Of a stretch of 35,189 nt of DNA, positions 15,504-23,269 are shown piece by piece; the stretch's first letter is position 1; each line of letters begins with the position of its first letter. Made by a program: the position numbers and the translations under genes. Below the pieces are notes generated by a model. It worked only from the letters and a program-made list of their open reading frames with translations, ran no database searches and was not told the DNA's origin. This DNA is from UMGS1251 sp036666555 (GTDB taxonomy: Bacteria; Bacillota; Clostridia; Lachnospirales; Lachnospiraceae). The stretch lies in the NCBI GenBank assembly GCA_036666555.1, contig JAVWVS010000024.1, forward strand, positions 1-35,189, written 5' to 3'.

Positions 15504-17558
15504 ATGAAGAAAAAAGAAAATGTACGGTTAAAAGGGCAATTGAAACTATATATGCAATGGCCGGCAATAATGACAATTTTACTGATAGCAATGAACGTTT
15601 GGATCTATATGCTAGACAGAAGAGCCGGGTTTTTGATGACCGGGTTTATTATAGTTTATGCAGTGATTGTTGGGATATTATATTTTTATAATAAGTCACT
15701 GATTCTTGCGGATTTAGTAGAATTTGCCGCCCAGTATGGGGTGGTACAAAATACGCTGTTAAAAGAATTGGCAGTTCCTTATGCAATTCTTTTGGATGAT
15801 GGGAAATTAATCTGGATCAATGACCAGTTTATGGACATATTAGGTGGAGCATTGAAAACGGATACGTATTTAAGCAAGTATATTCCGGAACTGAACCGAA
15901 GTGTATTTCCGAAGAATGAAAATGAAACAGTAGAGATTGATGTCTGGTATCACGACCGAGATTATAAGGCAGAGTTATGCAGAGTTTCGGTAGAAGGGTT
16001 TAGTGAAACAGAGCAATTGCTGGAGCTTCCGGAAGAAAAAGAATATTTTGTAGCCATTTATTTGAAAGATGTGACAGAACTCAATGCCTGTATCCAAGAG
16101 AATGAAGGGCAAAAACTGGCATCCGGGCTGATTTATATTGACAATTACGATGAAATCATGGAAAGCGTGGAAGAAGTTCGTCAATCCCTACTGGTAGCAC
16201 TGATTGACCGGAAAGTAAATCAGTATATTGGAAAAGTAGAGGGAATTGTCAAAAAGCTGGAGAAAGATAAATATTTTATTGTCATTCGGAAATCGGCTTT
16301 TCATAGAATTGAGGAAGACCGTTTTTCATTGTTAGAAGATGTAAAGAGTATTAATATTGGAAATAATACACCTGCGACTTTGAGTATTGGAATTGGTATT
16401 GGGGCGGATACGTATGCCCAAAGTTACAACTATACCCGGGTAGCTATTGACCTTGCTCTTGCAAGGGGTGGCGATCAAGCAGTTGTCAAGGAAAAAGAGG
16501 ATATCACCTATTATGGCGGGAAACGAGAGCAGACGGCTAAGAATACCCGTGTCAAGGCAAGAGTAAAGGCGGAAGCACTTCGGGAGTTTATTATTGCAAA
16601 AGATCAAATTATTGTCATGGGACATAAAATTGGAGACGTGGATTCACTAGGAGCGTCCATTGGTATTTACCGTGCAGCTACAGCACTGGAAAAACCGACC
16701 CATATTGTTTTGAATGACATTACGTCATCGGTTCGCCCGTTATATGAGTCCTTTATGAAAGACCCGGCATATCCGTCGGATTTATTCGTTACATCAGATA
16801 GGGTAGAACATTTGGTAACAGAGAATACTATGGTCATTGTGGTAGATACAAATAAACCGCAGCTGACAGAATGTGAACGTTTACTGAGCATGGGTGTAAC
16901 AGTGGCGGTTCTAGATCACCATCGCCAGAGCAGCAATGTAATAGAGAATGCAGTGTTATCTTATATTGAGCCCTATGCTTCCTCTACTTGTGAGATGGTA
17001 GCAGAGCTGTTACAGTATATTGTAGAAGATGTTAAGATTTCGGGACTAGAAGCCAACAGTATGTATGCGGGAATTATGATTGATACGAATAACTTCATGA
17101 ATCGTACTGGAGTGAGAACCTTTGAGGCAGCGGCATTTTTGCGAAGATGCGGGGCGGATATTACGTATATTCGGAAAATGTTTCGCGAGAACATTGACAG
17201 TTATCGTGCAAAAGCGAAAATTGTCAGCAATGCAAAAGTGTATTTAGATGAATACGTGATTGCAACCTGCGAGAATGAAAAGATTGATAGTCCCACGATT
17301 ATGGGAGCGCAGGCGGCGAACGAATTACTGAGTATTGAAGGAATCAAAGCATCTTTTGTGCTTACAAAATATAATGGTAAAATTTATGTAAGTGCCCGTG
17401 CGATTGATGAGGTCAATGTGCAGATTATTATGGAACGTCTTGGTGGTGGTGGACATCTGAACACGGCGGGAACCCAGTTCGAGCATATGAATATGGAAGA
17501 AGCAGTGGAATTAATTAAGCAGATGTTAAGAGATATGATAGAAGAAGGAGATATTTAA
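15504..17558 (+). CDS. gdpP: Cyclic-di-AMP phosphodiesterase GdpP (DHH/DHHA1)
   Basis: This 684-residue membrane protein has the full GdpP layout: two membrane helices (about 20-37 and 43-62), a PAS-like domain (about 75-195), a degenerate GGDEF domain (about 205-330) and a DHH-DHHA1 phosphodiesterase. Metal motifs are GHKIGDVDSLGAS at 373-385, VVDTN at 446-450 and DHH at 471-473; the DHHA1 glycine motif GGGGH is at 647-651. It hydrolyses c-di-AMP to pApA and so tunes K+ and osmolyte balance and wall stress; a K+ uptake system lies downstream in the window. The start has an AGAGGT site. The gdpP-rplI-dnaB order is conserved in Firmicutes. Confidence 0.95.
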   Translation: MKKKENVRLKGQLKLYMQWPAIMTILLIAMNVWIYMLDRRAGFLMTGFIIVYAVIVGILYFYNKSLILADLVEFAAQYGVVQNTLLKELAVPYAILLDDGKLIWINDQFMDILGGALKTDTYLSKYIPELNRSVFPKNENETVEIDVWYHDRDYKAELCRVSVEGFSETEQLLELPEEKEYFVAIYLKDVTELNACIQENEGQKLASGLIYIDNYDEIMESVEEVRQSLLVALIDRKVNQYIGKVEGIVKKLEKDKYFIVIRKSAFHRIEEDRFSLLEDVKSINIGNNTPATLSIGIGIGADTYAQSYNYTRVAIDLALARGGDQAVVKEKEDITYYGGKREQTAKNTRVKARVKAEALREFIIAKDQIIVMGHKIGDVDSLGASIGIYRAATALEKPTHIVLNDITSSVRPLYESFMKDPAYPSDLFVTSDRVEHLVTENTMVIVVDTNKPQLTECERLLSMGVTVAVLDHHRQSSNVIENAVLSYIEPYASSTCEMVAELLQYIVEDVKISGLEANSMYAGIMIDTNNFMNRTGVRTFEAAAFLRRCGADITYIRKMFRENIDSYRAKAKIVSNAKVYLDEYVIATCENEKIDSPTIMGAQAANELLSIEGIKASFVLTKYNGKIYVSARAIDEVNVQIIMERLGGGGHLNTAGTQFEHMNMEEAVELIKQMLRDMIEEGDI

Positions 17559-17559
17559 A

Positions 17560-18006
17560 ATGAAAATAATATTATTGGAAGATGTAAAATCCTTAGGGAA
17601 AAAAGGTCAGTTGTTAGAGGTCAATGATGGTTATGCCAGAAACTTTATCTTGAAAAAGAAATTGGGCATGGAAGCTACCGGAAAAAATATGAATGATTTA
17701 AAATTAAAAAAGGCAAATGAAGAACGGATTGCCAAAGAACAGTTGGAAGAAGCGAAGGTTCTGGCGAAAAATTTAGAGGCAGGACAAGTGCAGCTTTCCA
17801 TGAAAACAGGAGAAGGTGGTAAGACCTTTGGAGCTGTTTCTTCCAAAGAAATTGCTACGGCAGTGGCAGAACAGCTAGGATACGATGTAGACAAAAAGAA
17901 AATACAATTGAAAGAAACGATTAAAACATTAGGGACACATGTGGTTCCCATTAAAGTGCATAAAGATGTGGTGGCAGAAGTGAAAGTAGTGGTAACGGAG
18001 GCGTAG
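17560..18006 (+). CDS. rplI: Ribosomal protein bL9
   Basis: The 148-residue protein has the normal length of bL9. The N-terminal 23S rRNA-binding domain (MKIILLEDVKSLGKKG, then VNDGYARNFILKKK) leads through a long charged helix (about 45-75) to the C-terminal domain. It starts one base after the gdpP stop, with its AAGGAG site inside gdpP, so the two are translated together. Confidence 0.97.
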   Translation: MKIILLEDVKSLGKKGQLLEVNDGYARNFILKKKLGMEATGKNMNDLKLKKANEERIAKEQLEEAKVLAKNLEAGQVQLSMKTGEGGKTFGAVSSKEIATAVAEQLGYDVDKKKIQLKETIKTLGTHVVPIKVHKDVVAEVKVVVTEA

Positions 18007-18019
18007 GAGGAATGTAGTT

Positions 18020-19357
18020 ATGGATGAAGCGCTCATTAAAAGAGTGTTACCCCACAGTATCGAAGCAGAGCAGTCTGTGGTAGGTGCGATGCTAATGGAT
18101 AAAGACGCTATTACGGTTGCAATGGAAATTATTATTGGAGAAGATTTTTATCAGACCGCTTATGGAGTGATCTTTGATGCAATTGTGGAGCTGTACAATG
18201 AGGGGAAACCAGTAGATTTAGTTACACTACAGGAACGATTAAAAGAAAAAGATGTTCCATCGGAAATTAGTAGTTTGGAATTTGTAAGAGACCTGGTGTC
18301 GGCAGTTCCAACTTCAGCAAATATTAAATATTATGCAGAGATTGTGAGTGAAAAATCAATTCTGCGCAAGTTGATTCGAATCAATGAAGAAATCGCCAAT
18401 ACTTGTTATCTGGCCAAAGAACCTTTGGAAGCCATTTTAGACCAAACGGAAAAACGTGTGTTTGAAGTGGTTCAAAAAAGGAATACAGGTAATTTTGTGC
18501 CGATTAAGCAAGTGGTATTAAATGCACTTGAAAAAATTGAAAAAGCATCCAAAAACAAAGGGTCGGTAACGGGAATTCCAACCGGATTTATTGATTTGGA
18601 TTATAAAATGTCAGGACTTCAGCCTTCGGATTTGATTTTGATTGCGGCGAGACCGTCTATGGGAAAGACTGCATTTGTGTTAAACATTGCACAAAATGTA
18701 GCCTTTCGTTCCGAAAAAGCAGTGGCGGTGTTTAGTCTGGAGATGTCAAAGGAACAGTTGGTGAATCGTCTGTTTTCCTTAGAATCCCAGGTGGATTCAC
18801 AGTCACTTCGTACGGGTAATTTAAAGGATGAAGAGTGGGAAAAACTAATAGAAGGTGCTGGTACCGTAGGGAAATCGAATTTAATCATCGATGACACACC
18901 GGGAATTTCTATTTCTGAGTTGCGCTCAAAATGCAGAAAATATAAATTGGAGTTCAATTTAGACTTGATTATTATTGATTATTTACAATTGATGAGCGGA
19001 CGTGCCGGTGGAAGTGAATCCAGGCAGCAGGAGATATCTGAAATTTCCCGGTCCCTAAAGGGGCTGGCAAGAGAGCTAAGCGTGCCGGTGATTGCCCTAT
19101 CACAGCTAAGCCGTGCAGTAGAACAGCGCCCGGAACATCGTCCTATGCTTTCAGACCTTCGGGAATCGGGAGCAATTGAGCAGGATGCCGATGTGGTGAT
19201 GTTTATTTACCGGGATGATTACTATAACAAGGACACGGAGCATCCGAACCAGGCAGAAATTATTATAGCCAAACAAAGAAACGGTCCCATTGGAACGGTG
19301 AATCTGACCTGGTTGCCAAACTATACAAAATTTGCGAATTCCATACGACAGGAGTAG
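18020..19357 (+). CDS. dnaB: Replicative DNA helicase DnaB
   Basis: The 445-residue hexameric replication helicase has the N-terminal DnaB domain (about 8-110), the linker and the RecA-like ATPase. Walker A is ARPSMGKTA at 210-218, Walker B is LIIIDYLQLM and the sensor region includes GRAGGSESRQQEISEISRSL. Length is typical and no intein is present. The start at 18020 follows AGGAGG by 9 bases. It ends the gdpP-rplI-dnaB unit. Confidence 0.97.
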   Translation: MDEALIKRVLPHSIEAEQSVVGAMLMDKDAITVAMEIIIGEDFYQTAYGVIFDAIVELYNEGKPVDLVTLQERLKEKDVPSEISSLEFVRDLVSAVPTSANIKYYAEIVSEKSILRKLIRINEEIANTCYLAKEPLEAILDQTEKRVFEVVQKRNTGNFVPIKQVVLNALEKIEKASKNKGSVTGIPTGFIDLDYKMSGLQPSDLILIAARPSMGKTAFVLNIAQNVAFRSEKAVAVFSLEMSKEQLVNRLFSLESQVDSQSLRTGNLKDEEWEKLIEGAGTVGKSNLIIDDTPGISISELRSKCRKYKLEFNLDLIIIDYLQLMSGRAGGSESRQQEISEISRSLKGLARELSVPVIALSQLSRAVEQRPEHRPMLSDLRESGAIEQDADVVMFIYRDDYYNKDTEHPNQAEIIIAKQRNGPIGTVNLTWLPNYTKFANSIRQE

Positions 19358-19439
19358 ATTGGTATCCGGTATGCACAGGAAGCCATTTGACGCATATAAT
19401 AAACTAGAATATTTGTGGAAGATGGGATGTGTATGAAGA

Positions 19440-19787
19440 ATGGATGAGCGATTACCTTACTATATGGCCTATCCAATGTCGCTGCATTATGACGACGAAC
19501 GGATTGAAAGACGCGATTTTGACTATATGAAAAGTCTGTATCCGGAAATGGCAAAGAAGATATTACCTTATGTGGAAATGGAATGCGATCGGATGGAATA
19601 TGAAGGAAGTATGCTTTACGATGAATATCCGGATCAACTTCAGTTACGAATGATGTGCAGCCGCATTGACCGAAAGGTAAATGTGGAACAAAGTAGTTTT
19701 GTCAGGGACCTTATTGCGGTGATTGTTTATCAAGAATCATACAAAAGACGATGTGATTACAGAAGAAGTAGGCATAAGTTCTATTAG
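19440..19787 (+). CDS. Conserved small protein of unknown function, downstream of dnaB
   Basis: I do not recognise this 115-residue protein. It is rich in Tyr, Met, Arg, Asp and Glu, has no signal peptide or membrane segment and ends in a basic, Arg-rich tail (residues 102-113). Both halves look helical. Cysteines at 50, 73 and 104 do not form an obvious zinc motif. Residues 61-110 (YEGSMLYDEYPDQLQLR... onwards) look like a coherent small domain. The start at ATG 19440 has only a weak purine-rich site. Coding is supported by its fit in the 19357-19855 gap on the same strand and its protein-like composition. It may be a lineage-specific protein. Confidence 0.6.
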   Translation: MDERLPYYMAYPMSLHYDDERIERRDFDYMKSLYPEMAKKILPYVEMECDRMEYEGSMLYDEYPDQLQLRMMCSRIDRKVNVEQSSFVRDLIAVIVYQESYKRRCDYRRSRHKFY

Positions 19788-19797
19788 GGAAAAAGTA

Positions 19798-19826
19798 TTT
19801 ACTTCCCAGAGAGACTGTGATAAAAT
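19798..19826 (+). promoter_or_regulatory. Possible promoter before the shikimate-kinase-like gene
   Basis: TTTACT (19798-19803) and TAAAAT (19821-19826) lie 17 bases apart, ahead of a GTG start at 19855. The promoter is bracketed by the inverted repeat TACTTCCCA/TGGGAAGTA described separately. Confidence 0.5.
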
Positions 19827-19847
19827 ACATAAGAATATTGGGAAGTA
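19800..19847. repeat. 9-bp inverted repeat bracketing a promoter and covering a ribosome binding site
   Basis: TACTTCCCA (19800-19808) and TGGGAAGTA (19839-19847) are perfect complements 30 bases apart. The left arm overlaps the -35 box and the right arm contains the GGGAAG ribosome site of the gene at 19855. It could be a looped operator; if transcription starts further upstream, it could be an RNA hairpin hiding the ribosome site. Confidence 0.45.
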
Positions 19848-19854
19848 GCATAAA

Positions 19855-20397
19855 GTGAAGGAAAAGAAGAGCGTGAATAATATAATTTTAATCGGAATGC
19901 CGGCAGTGGGCAAGAGTACCATTGGTGTTGTAGTGGCAAAAAGATTGGGTTTTGAATTTGTCGATACAGATTTATTGATTCAAAAACAAGAAGAGTGTTT
20001 ATTGAAAGAGATTATTAAACAAAGAGGAATCGAAGGGTTTCTGGCAGTAGAGAATCAAGTGAATCGAGATTTAGATATGGAACATGCAGTAATTGCACCG
20101 GGGGGTAGCGTTGTGTATTGTTCCGAAGCCATGGAGCATTATAAAAAAATAGGAATGGTGGTATATTTAAAGGCGCCTTTTGAGATAATAGAAAAAAGGA
20201 TTACGGATATGCAAGATAGGGGCGTTGTGTTGCAGGATGGACAGACGCTTCGGATGTTATATGATGAGCGGGAGAAGTTGTTTGAGAAGTATGAAGATGT
20301 AACGATAGAAGAGGAATCCTCTTTGGAAAAAACAATTGAAAAAGTACTGGAGATCATGAACAAAGAGGTACTAAAAAACGACTTGATAAATCAATAG
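19855..20397 (+). CDS. Shikimate-kinase-like P-loop kinase with altered substrate site
   Basis: The 180-residue protein has the AroK fold: P-loop GMPAVGKST (residues 14-22), FVDTD at about 35-39 and the LID-side motif LRMLYDEREKLFEKY (about 132-146). Two shikimate-contact motifs differ from true AroK. The FRxxE arginine is Leu here (GFLAVE, about 61-66) and the GGG segment reads APGGS (about 81-85). A related clade in clostridia seems to share these changes, so it may phosphorylate another small molecule. The GTG start at 19855 lies 9 bases after GGAAG. No aro genes are adjacent. True shikimate kinase remains possible. Confidence 0.7.
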   Translation: MKEKKSVNNIILIGMPAVGKSTIGVVVAKRLGFEFVDTDLLIQKQEECLLKEIIKQRGIEGFLAVENQVNRDLDMEHAVIAPGGSVVYCSEAMEHYKKIGMVVYLKAPFEIIEKRITDMQDRGVVLQDGQTLRMLYDEREKLFEKYEDVTIEEESSLEKTIEKVLEIMNKEVLKNDLINQ

Positions 20398-20433
20398 CAT
20401 AATAGATGAAAAATTAAATAATCGAGGTGCAAA

Positions 20434-21726
20434 ATGGAGCAATATATAATAAAAGGTGGAACCCCGTTAGTGGGAGAAGTAGAGATTGGCGGAGCAAAGA
20501 ATGCGGCATTGGCGATTCTGGCAGCAGCAATTATGACAGATGAGACAGTGACTATTGAGAATTTACCAGATGTAAATGATATTAATGTATTATTGGAAGC
20601 AATGGAAGGTATTGGAGCAGTTATTCAGAGAATAGATAGACACACCGTACGTATTAACGGATCTGCGGTAGGTGTATTTAGTATAGACTATGATTATATA
20701 AAGAAAATCAGAGCTTCCTATTACTTATTGGGAGCGTTGCTGGGGAAATATAAAAAAGCAGAAGTGGCACTTCCCGGTGGATGTAATATCGGAAGCAGAC
20801 CAATCGACCAGCATTTAAAAGGATTTCGTGCGTTGGGTGCGGAAGTTGATATTGAACATGGAAAGATTATTGCAGAAGCGGAAAAATTATCGGGCACCCA
20901 TTTGTATTTTGATGTGGTAACGGTTGGTGCTACGATTAATGTGATGATGGCGGCAGCATTGGCAGAAGGAACCACGATTCTGGAGAATGTGGCAAAGGAG
21001 CCACATGTGGTTGATGTAGCGAACTTCTTAAATAGTATGGGAGCGAATATTAAAGGAGCCGGTACGGATGTGATTAAAATCCGTGGCGTACAAAAGCTTC
21101 ACAAGACGGAGTATTCCATTATTCCGGATCAGATTGAAGCGGGTACATTTATGATGGCAGCGGCAGCAACCAAGGGTGACATTACTGTACTGAATGTGAT
21201 TCCCAAGCATTTGGAATCCATTATTTCAAAATTGGTTGAAATTGGCTGTGAAATAGAAGAATTTGATGATGCTGTCCGAGTGGTTGCCAAGAAAAGATTG
21301 AAACATACACAGGTGAAAACACTTCCATATCCGGGATTCCCTACAGATATGCAGCCACAGATTGGAATTACACTGGCTTTAAGTGAAGGGACAAGTACCA
21401 TCACAGAAAGTATCTTTGAAAATCGATTCAAATATTTAGATGAGCTTGCCAGAATGGGAGCAAATGTAAAGATAGAAGGTAATTCCGCTACCATAGAAGG
21501 GGTAAAAGAATTCTCGGGAGCGAGAGTGAGTGCACCGGATCTTCGGGCAGGAGCAGCACTGGTCATTGCAGGGCTTGCCACAGATGGAATCACTATTGTA
21601 GATGATATTATTTATATTCAGCGTGGATATGAACATTTTGAAAAGAAATTACAGGGCTTAGGAGCACTGATTGAACGCGTATCCAGTGAAAAAGATATTC
21701 GTAAATTTCAATTAAAAGTAAGTTAA
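20434..21726 (+). CDS. murA: UDP-N-acetylglucosamine 1-carboxyvinyltransferase MurA
   Basis: The 430-residue enzyme transfers enolpyruvate from PEP to UDP-GlcNAc, the first committed step of peptidoglycan synthesis. The Lys22-Asn23 motif (GGAKNAALAIL) and the catalytic Cys117 in PGGCNIGSRPIDQH (the fosfomycin target) are present, so fosfomycin-type resistance by Cys-to-Asp is not seen. The length and the two-domain EPT fold repeat are normal. The start has a GAGGTG site. A terminator follows. Many Firmicutes have two murA genes; which paralogue this is cannot be told here. Confidence 0.96.
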   Translation: MEQYIIKGGTPLVGEVEIGGAKNAALAILAAAIMTDETVTIENLPDVNDINVLLEAMEGIGAVIQRIDRHTVRINGSAVGVFSIDYDYIKKIRASYYLLGALLGKYKKAEVALPGGCNIGSRPIDQHLKGFRALGAEVDIEHGKIIAEAEKLSGTHLYFDVVTVGATINVMMAAALAEGTTILENVAKEPHVVDVANFLNSMGANIKGAGTDVIKIRGVQKLHKTEYSIIPDQIEAGTFMMAAAATKGDITVLNVIPKHLESIISKLVEIGCEIEEFDDAVRVVAKKRLKHTQVKTLPYPGFPTDMQPQIGITLALSEGTSTITESIFENRFKYLDELARMGANVKIEGNSATIEGVKEFSGARVSAPDLRAGAALVIAGLATDGITIVDDIIYIQRGYEHFEKKLQGLGALIERVSSEKDIRKFQLKVS

Positions 21727-21743
21727 GCAGGCGGATAAACGTA

Positions 21744-21773
21744 AAAGGCATATCAAGAGGATGTGTCTTTTTT
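21744..21773 (+). terminator. Terminator after murA
   Basis: AAAGGCATATC (21744-21754) pairs with GATGTGTCTTT (21760-21770) as 11 pairs including two G-U, with a 5-base loop and a T run (21768-21773). Confidence 0.75.
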
Positions 21774-21808
21774 CGATGAAGGAAAGATCCGATGAGGGAG
21801 CAACGTAA

Positions 21809-23014
21809 ATGGAACGGGAAAAAAAGCGGTATATGATTTTAATAGCAGCTACTCTTGTTAATTTTGTTCATGGGAATCCTTACATATGGACGGTATTTCA
21901 GCCATACGTAAGGGCTGAATATGGACTGGACGTAGCAGCATCCAGCCAGCCTTTTACTCTGATTATTGGGACTTTTGCGGTGGGGAATATACTGGGTGGA
22001 TTCTTACAGCATAAACGGGGCTCAAGAACAGCCATATTTATTGGAAGTGCGTTGATGTGTAGTGGATTTTTGCTGGCGGCAATGGCACCTATCCATATGC
22101 CATTTTTTATTTCCATAGGATACGGAATTCTGGGCGGTGTGGGGTCCGGTTGCGCTTTTAGCGTATTGGTGGCAGTTCCCCAAGCATGGTTCCCTGACAA
22201 AAGGGGCTTGGTTACCGGAATTACGATTGGCATTGTAGGAGTCTCGGGGGTAATTATGAATCCGCTGTGTGATGTACTTTTGGCGCGGTATGGGTTTCGT
22301 ATTTCTATGCTAGTGGTTACCGCATTTTATGCCCTGCTGAGTTTTACCGGGCTGTGGTTTGTGATAGAACCATCTCAGAAATCAGAACTCCCGGTATCAG
22401 AAGAGCGCATTGTACCAAAGCATGCTTACACGACGAAAGAGATGCTCCATACAAAAACATACTATATCATTAGCATTTCTATGGCACTGGCAGTACCGGC
22501 CTATGTCCTTGTGAATCCACTTATGAAATCCCTTGGAATGGAACGTGGATTAACGAATACTGCAGCTCTTGCCGGGGTATTAATTGCTTCCGTTGGCAAT
22601 ATTCTAGGAAGATTTCTGGCACCTTGGCTTTCGGATATGATTGGACGGAAAAAAGTGCTGTTAGGACTCTATGTGATTGCCATGTGTTCTGTAATCGGAA
22701 TTGCATTTGCCGAAGGAGCTTTGTTTATTTTATTGATTTCGTTGGAATCTATGACTTATGGAGGTTTTGTAGGGGTCTACCCAGTTGTGACCTCTGACTA
22801 TTTTGGAATGAAATATCAAGGAATGAACTTTGGGGTGGTGATGATCGGATATGGACTCATGTCAGTTTTCTGTCCGTATCTAATCAAAATGGTGGAAAAA
22901 ACTTCCTACGGGACAGATCTTTCTTTTGTGATTGCCGGAATACTGTGCGGAATCGGCATTTTATTCACATTAAAGATTCAAGAAAACAAGAAAAATGAAG
23001 GGGAAGTCTCTTGA
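21809..23014 (+). CDS. MFS transporter, OFA (oxalate:formate antiporter-like) family
   Basis: The 401-residue membrane protein has about 12 hydrophobic helices. The start region (NFVHGNPYIWTVFQPYV...) and the loop after helix 4 (AWFPDKRGLVTGITI) are typical of the OFA group of the major facilitator superfamily, which carries small carboxylates such as oxalate/formate, pyruvate or lactate. The substrate is not predictable. The start has a GAGGGAG site. It lies between a murA terminator and the metK promoter, whose -35 box overlaps its stop codon, so it appears to be a single-gene unit. Confidence 0.82.
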   Translation: MEREKKRYMILIAATLVNFVHGNPYIWTVFQPYVRAEYGLDVAASSQPFTLIIGTFAVGNILGGFLQHKRGSRTAIFIGSALMCSGFLLAAMAPIHMPFFISIGYGILGGVGSGCAFSVLVAVPQAWFPDKRGLVTGITIGIVGVSGVIMNPLCDVLLARYGFRISMLVVTAFYALLSFTGLWFVIEPSQKSELPVSEERIVPKHAYTTKEMLHTKTYYIISISMALAVPAYVLVNPLMKSLGMERGLTNTAALAGVLIASVGNILGRFLAPWLSDMIGRKKVLLGLYVIAMCSVIGIAFAEGALFILLISLESMTYGGFVGVYPVVTSDYFGMKYQGMNFGVVMIGYGLMSVFCPYLIKMVEKTSYGTDLSFVIAGILCGIGILFTLKIQENKKNEGEVS

Positions 23015-23039
23015 CAATTTTCGGCAAAGAGTATATTGT
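23011..23039 (+). promoter_or_regulatory. Promoter of the S-box leader and metK
   Basis: TTGACA (23011-23016) and TATTGT (23034-23039) are separated by 17 bases. The -35 box overlaps the TGA stop (23012-23014) of the upstream transporter gene. Transcription would start shortly before the riboswitch at 23078. Confidence 0.7.
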
Positions 23040-23077
23040 AAAATACGTAGCAAAATAAAAACTAAATATCAGACTTT

Positions 23078-23174
23078 CTCTTATTCAGAGTGGTGGAGGT
23101 ACAAAGGACCTGTGAAGCCACGGCAACCCCAACAAGGAAGGTGCCAACCTGAGCGAGCAATCGAACAATAAGAG
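23078..23174 (+). ncRNA. SAM-I (S-box) riboswitch controlling metK
   Basis: The leader has all the S-box hallmarks in order: P1 5' strand CTCTTAT, then CAGAGTGGTGGAGG, GAAGCCACGGCAACC, GGTGCCAACCTGAGCGAGCAA, and the P1 3' strand ATAAGAG (23168-23174). SAM binding stabilises P1 and allows the terminator at 23194-23223 to form. In its absence GGATTG-A-TTTAT (23174-23185) can pair with ATAAACAGTCC (23192-23202), an 11-bp antiterminator with one bulged A that uses the 5' arm of the terminator and overlaps the end of P1. This is a transcriptional off-switch giving feedback on SAM synthase. Confidence 0.95.
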
Positions 23175-23193
23175 GATTGATTTATGAATATAT

Positions 23194-23223
23194 AAACAGT
23201 CCGCTTTTGTGGGCTGTTTTTTT
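23194..23223 (+). terminator. Riboswitch expression-platform terminator
   Basis: AAACAGTCC (23194-23202) pairs with GGGCTGTTT (23211-23219; one G-U) over an 8-base loop, followed by seven Ts (23217-23223). It is mutually exclusive with the antiterminator. Confidence 0.88.
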
Positions 23224-23269
23224 GTATAAAAAGACAGCTTGCCAAGAGAAAGAGGAAAGGAAAGTACAA

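Noticed and set aside
21129..21593. 154-residue minus-strand open frame inside murA
   Set aside because: It is a shadow of murA with low-complexity Ser/Pro/Ala composition and no recognisable domain.
23177..23269. Upstream extension of MetK by 31 residues
   Set aside because: It would be translated through the riboswitch terminator, and MetK proteins begin at MEKLLFTSESVTEGHPD.
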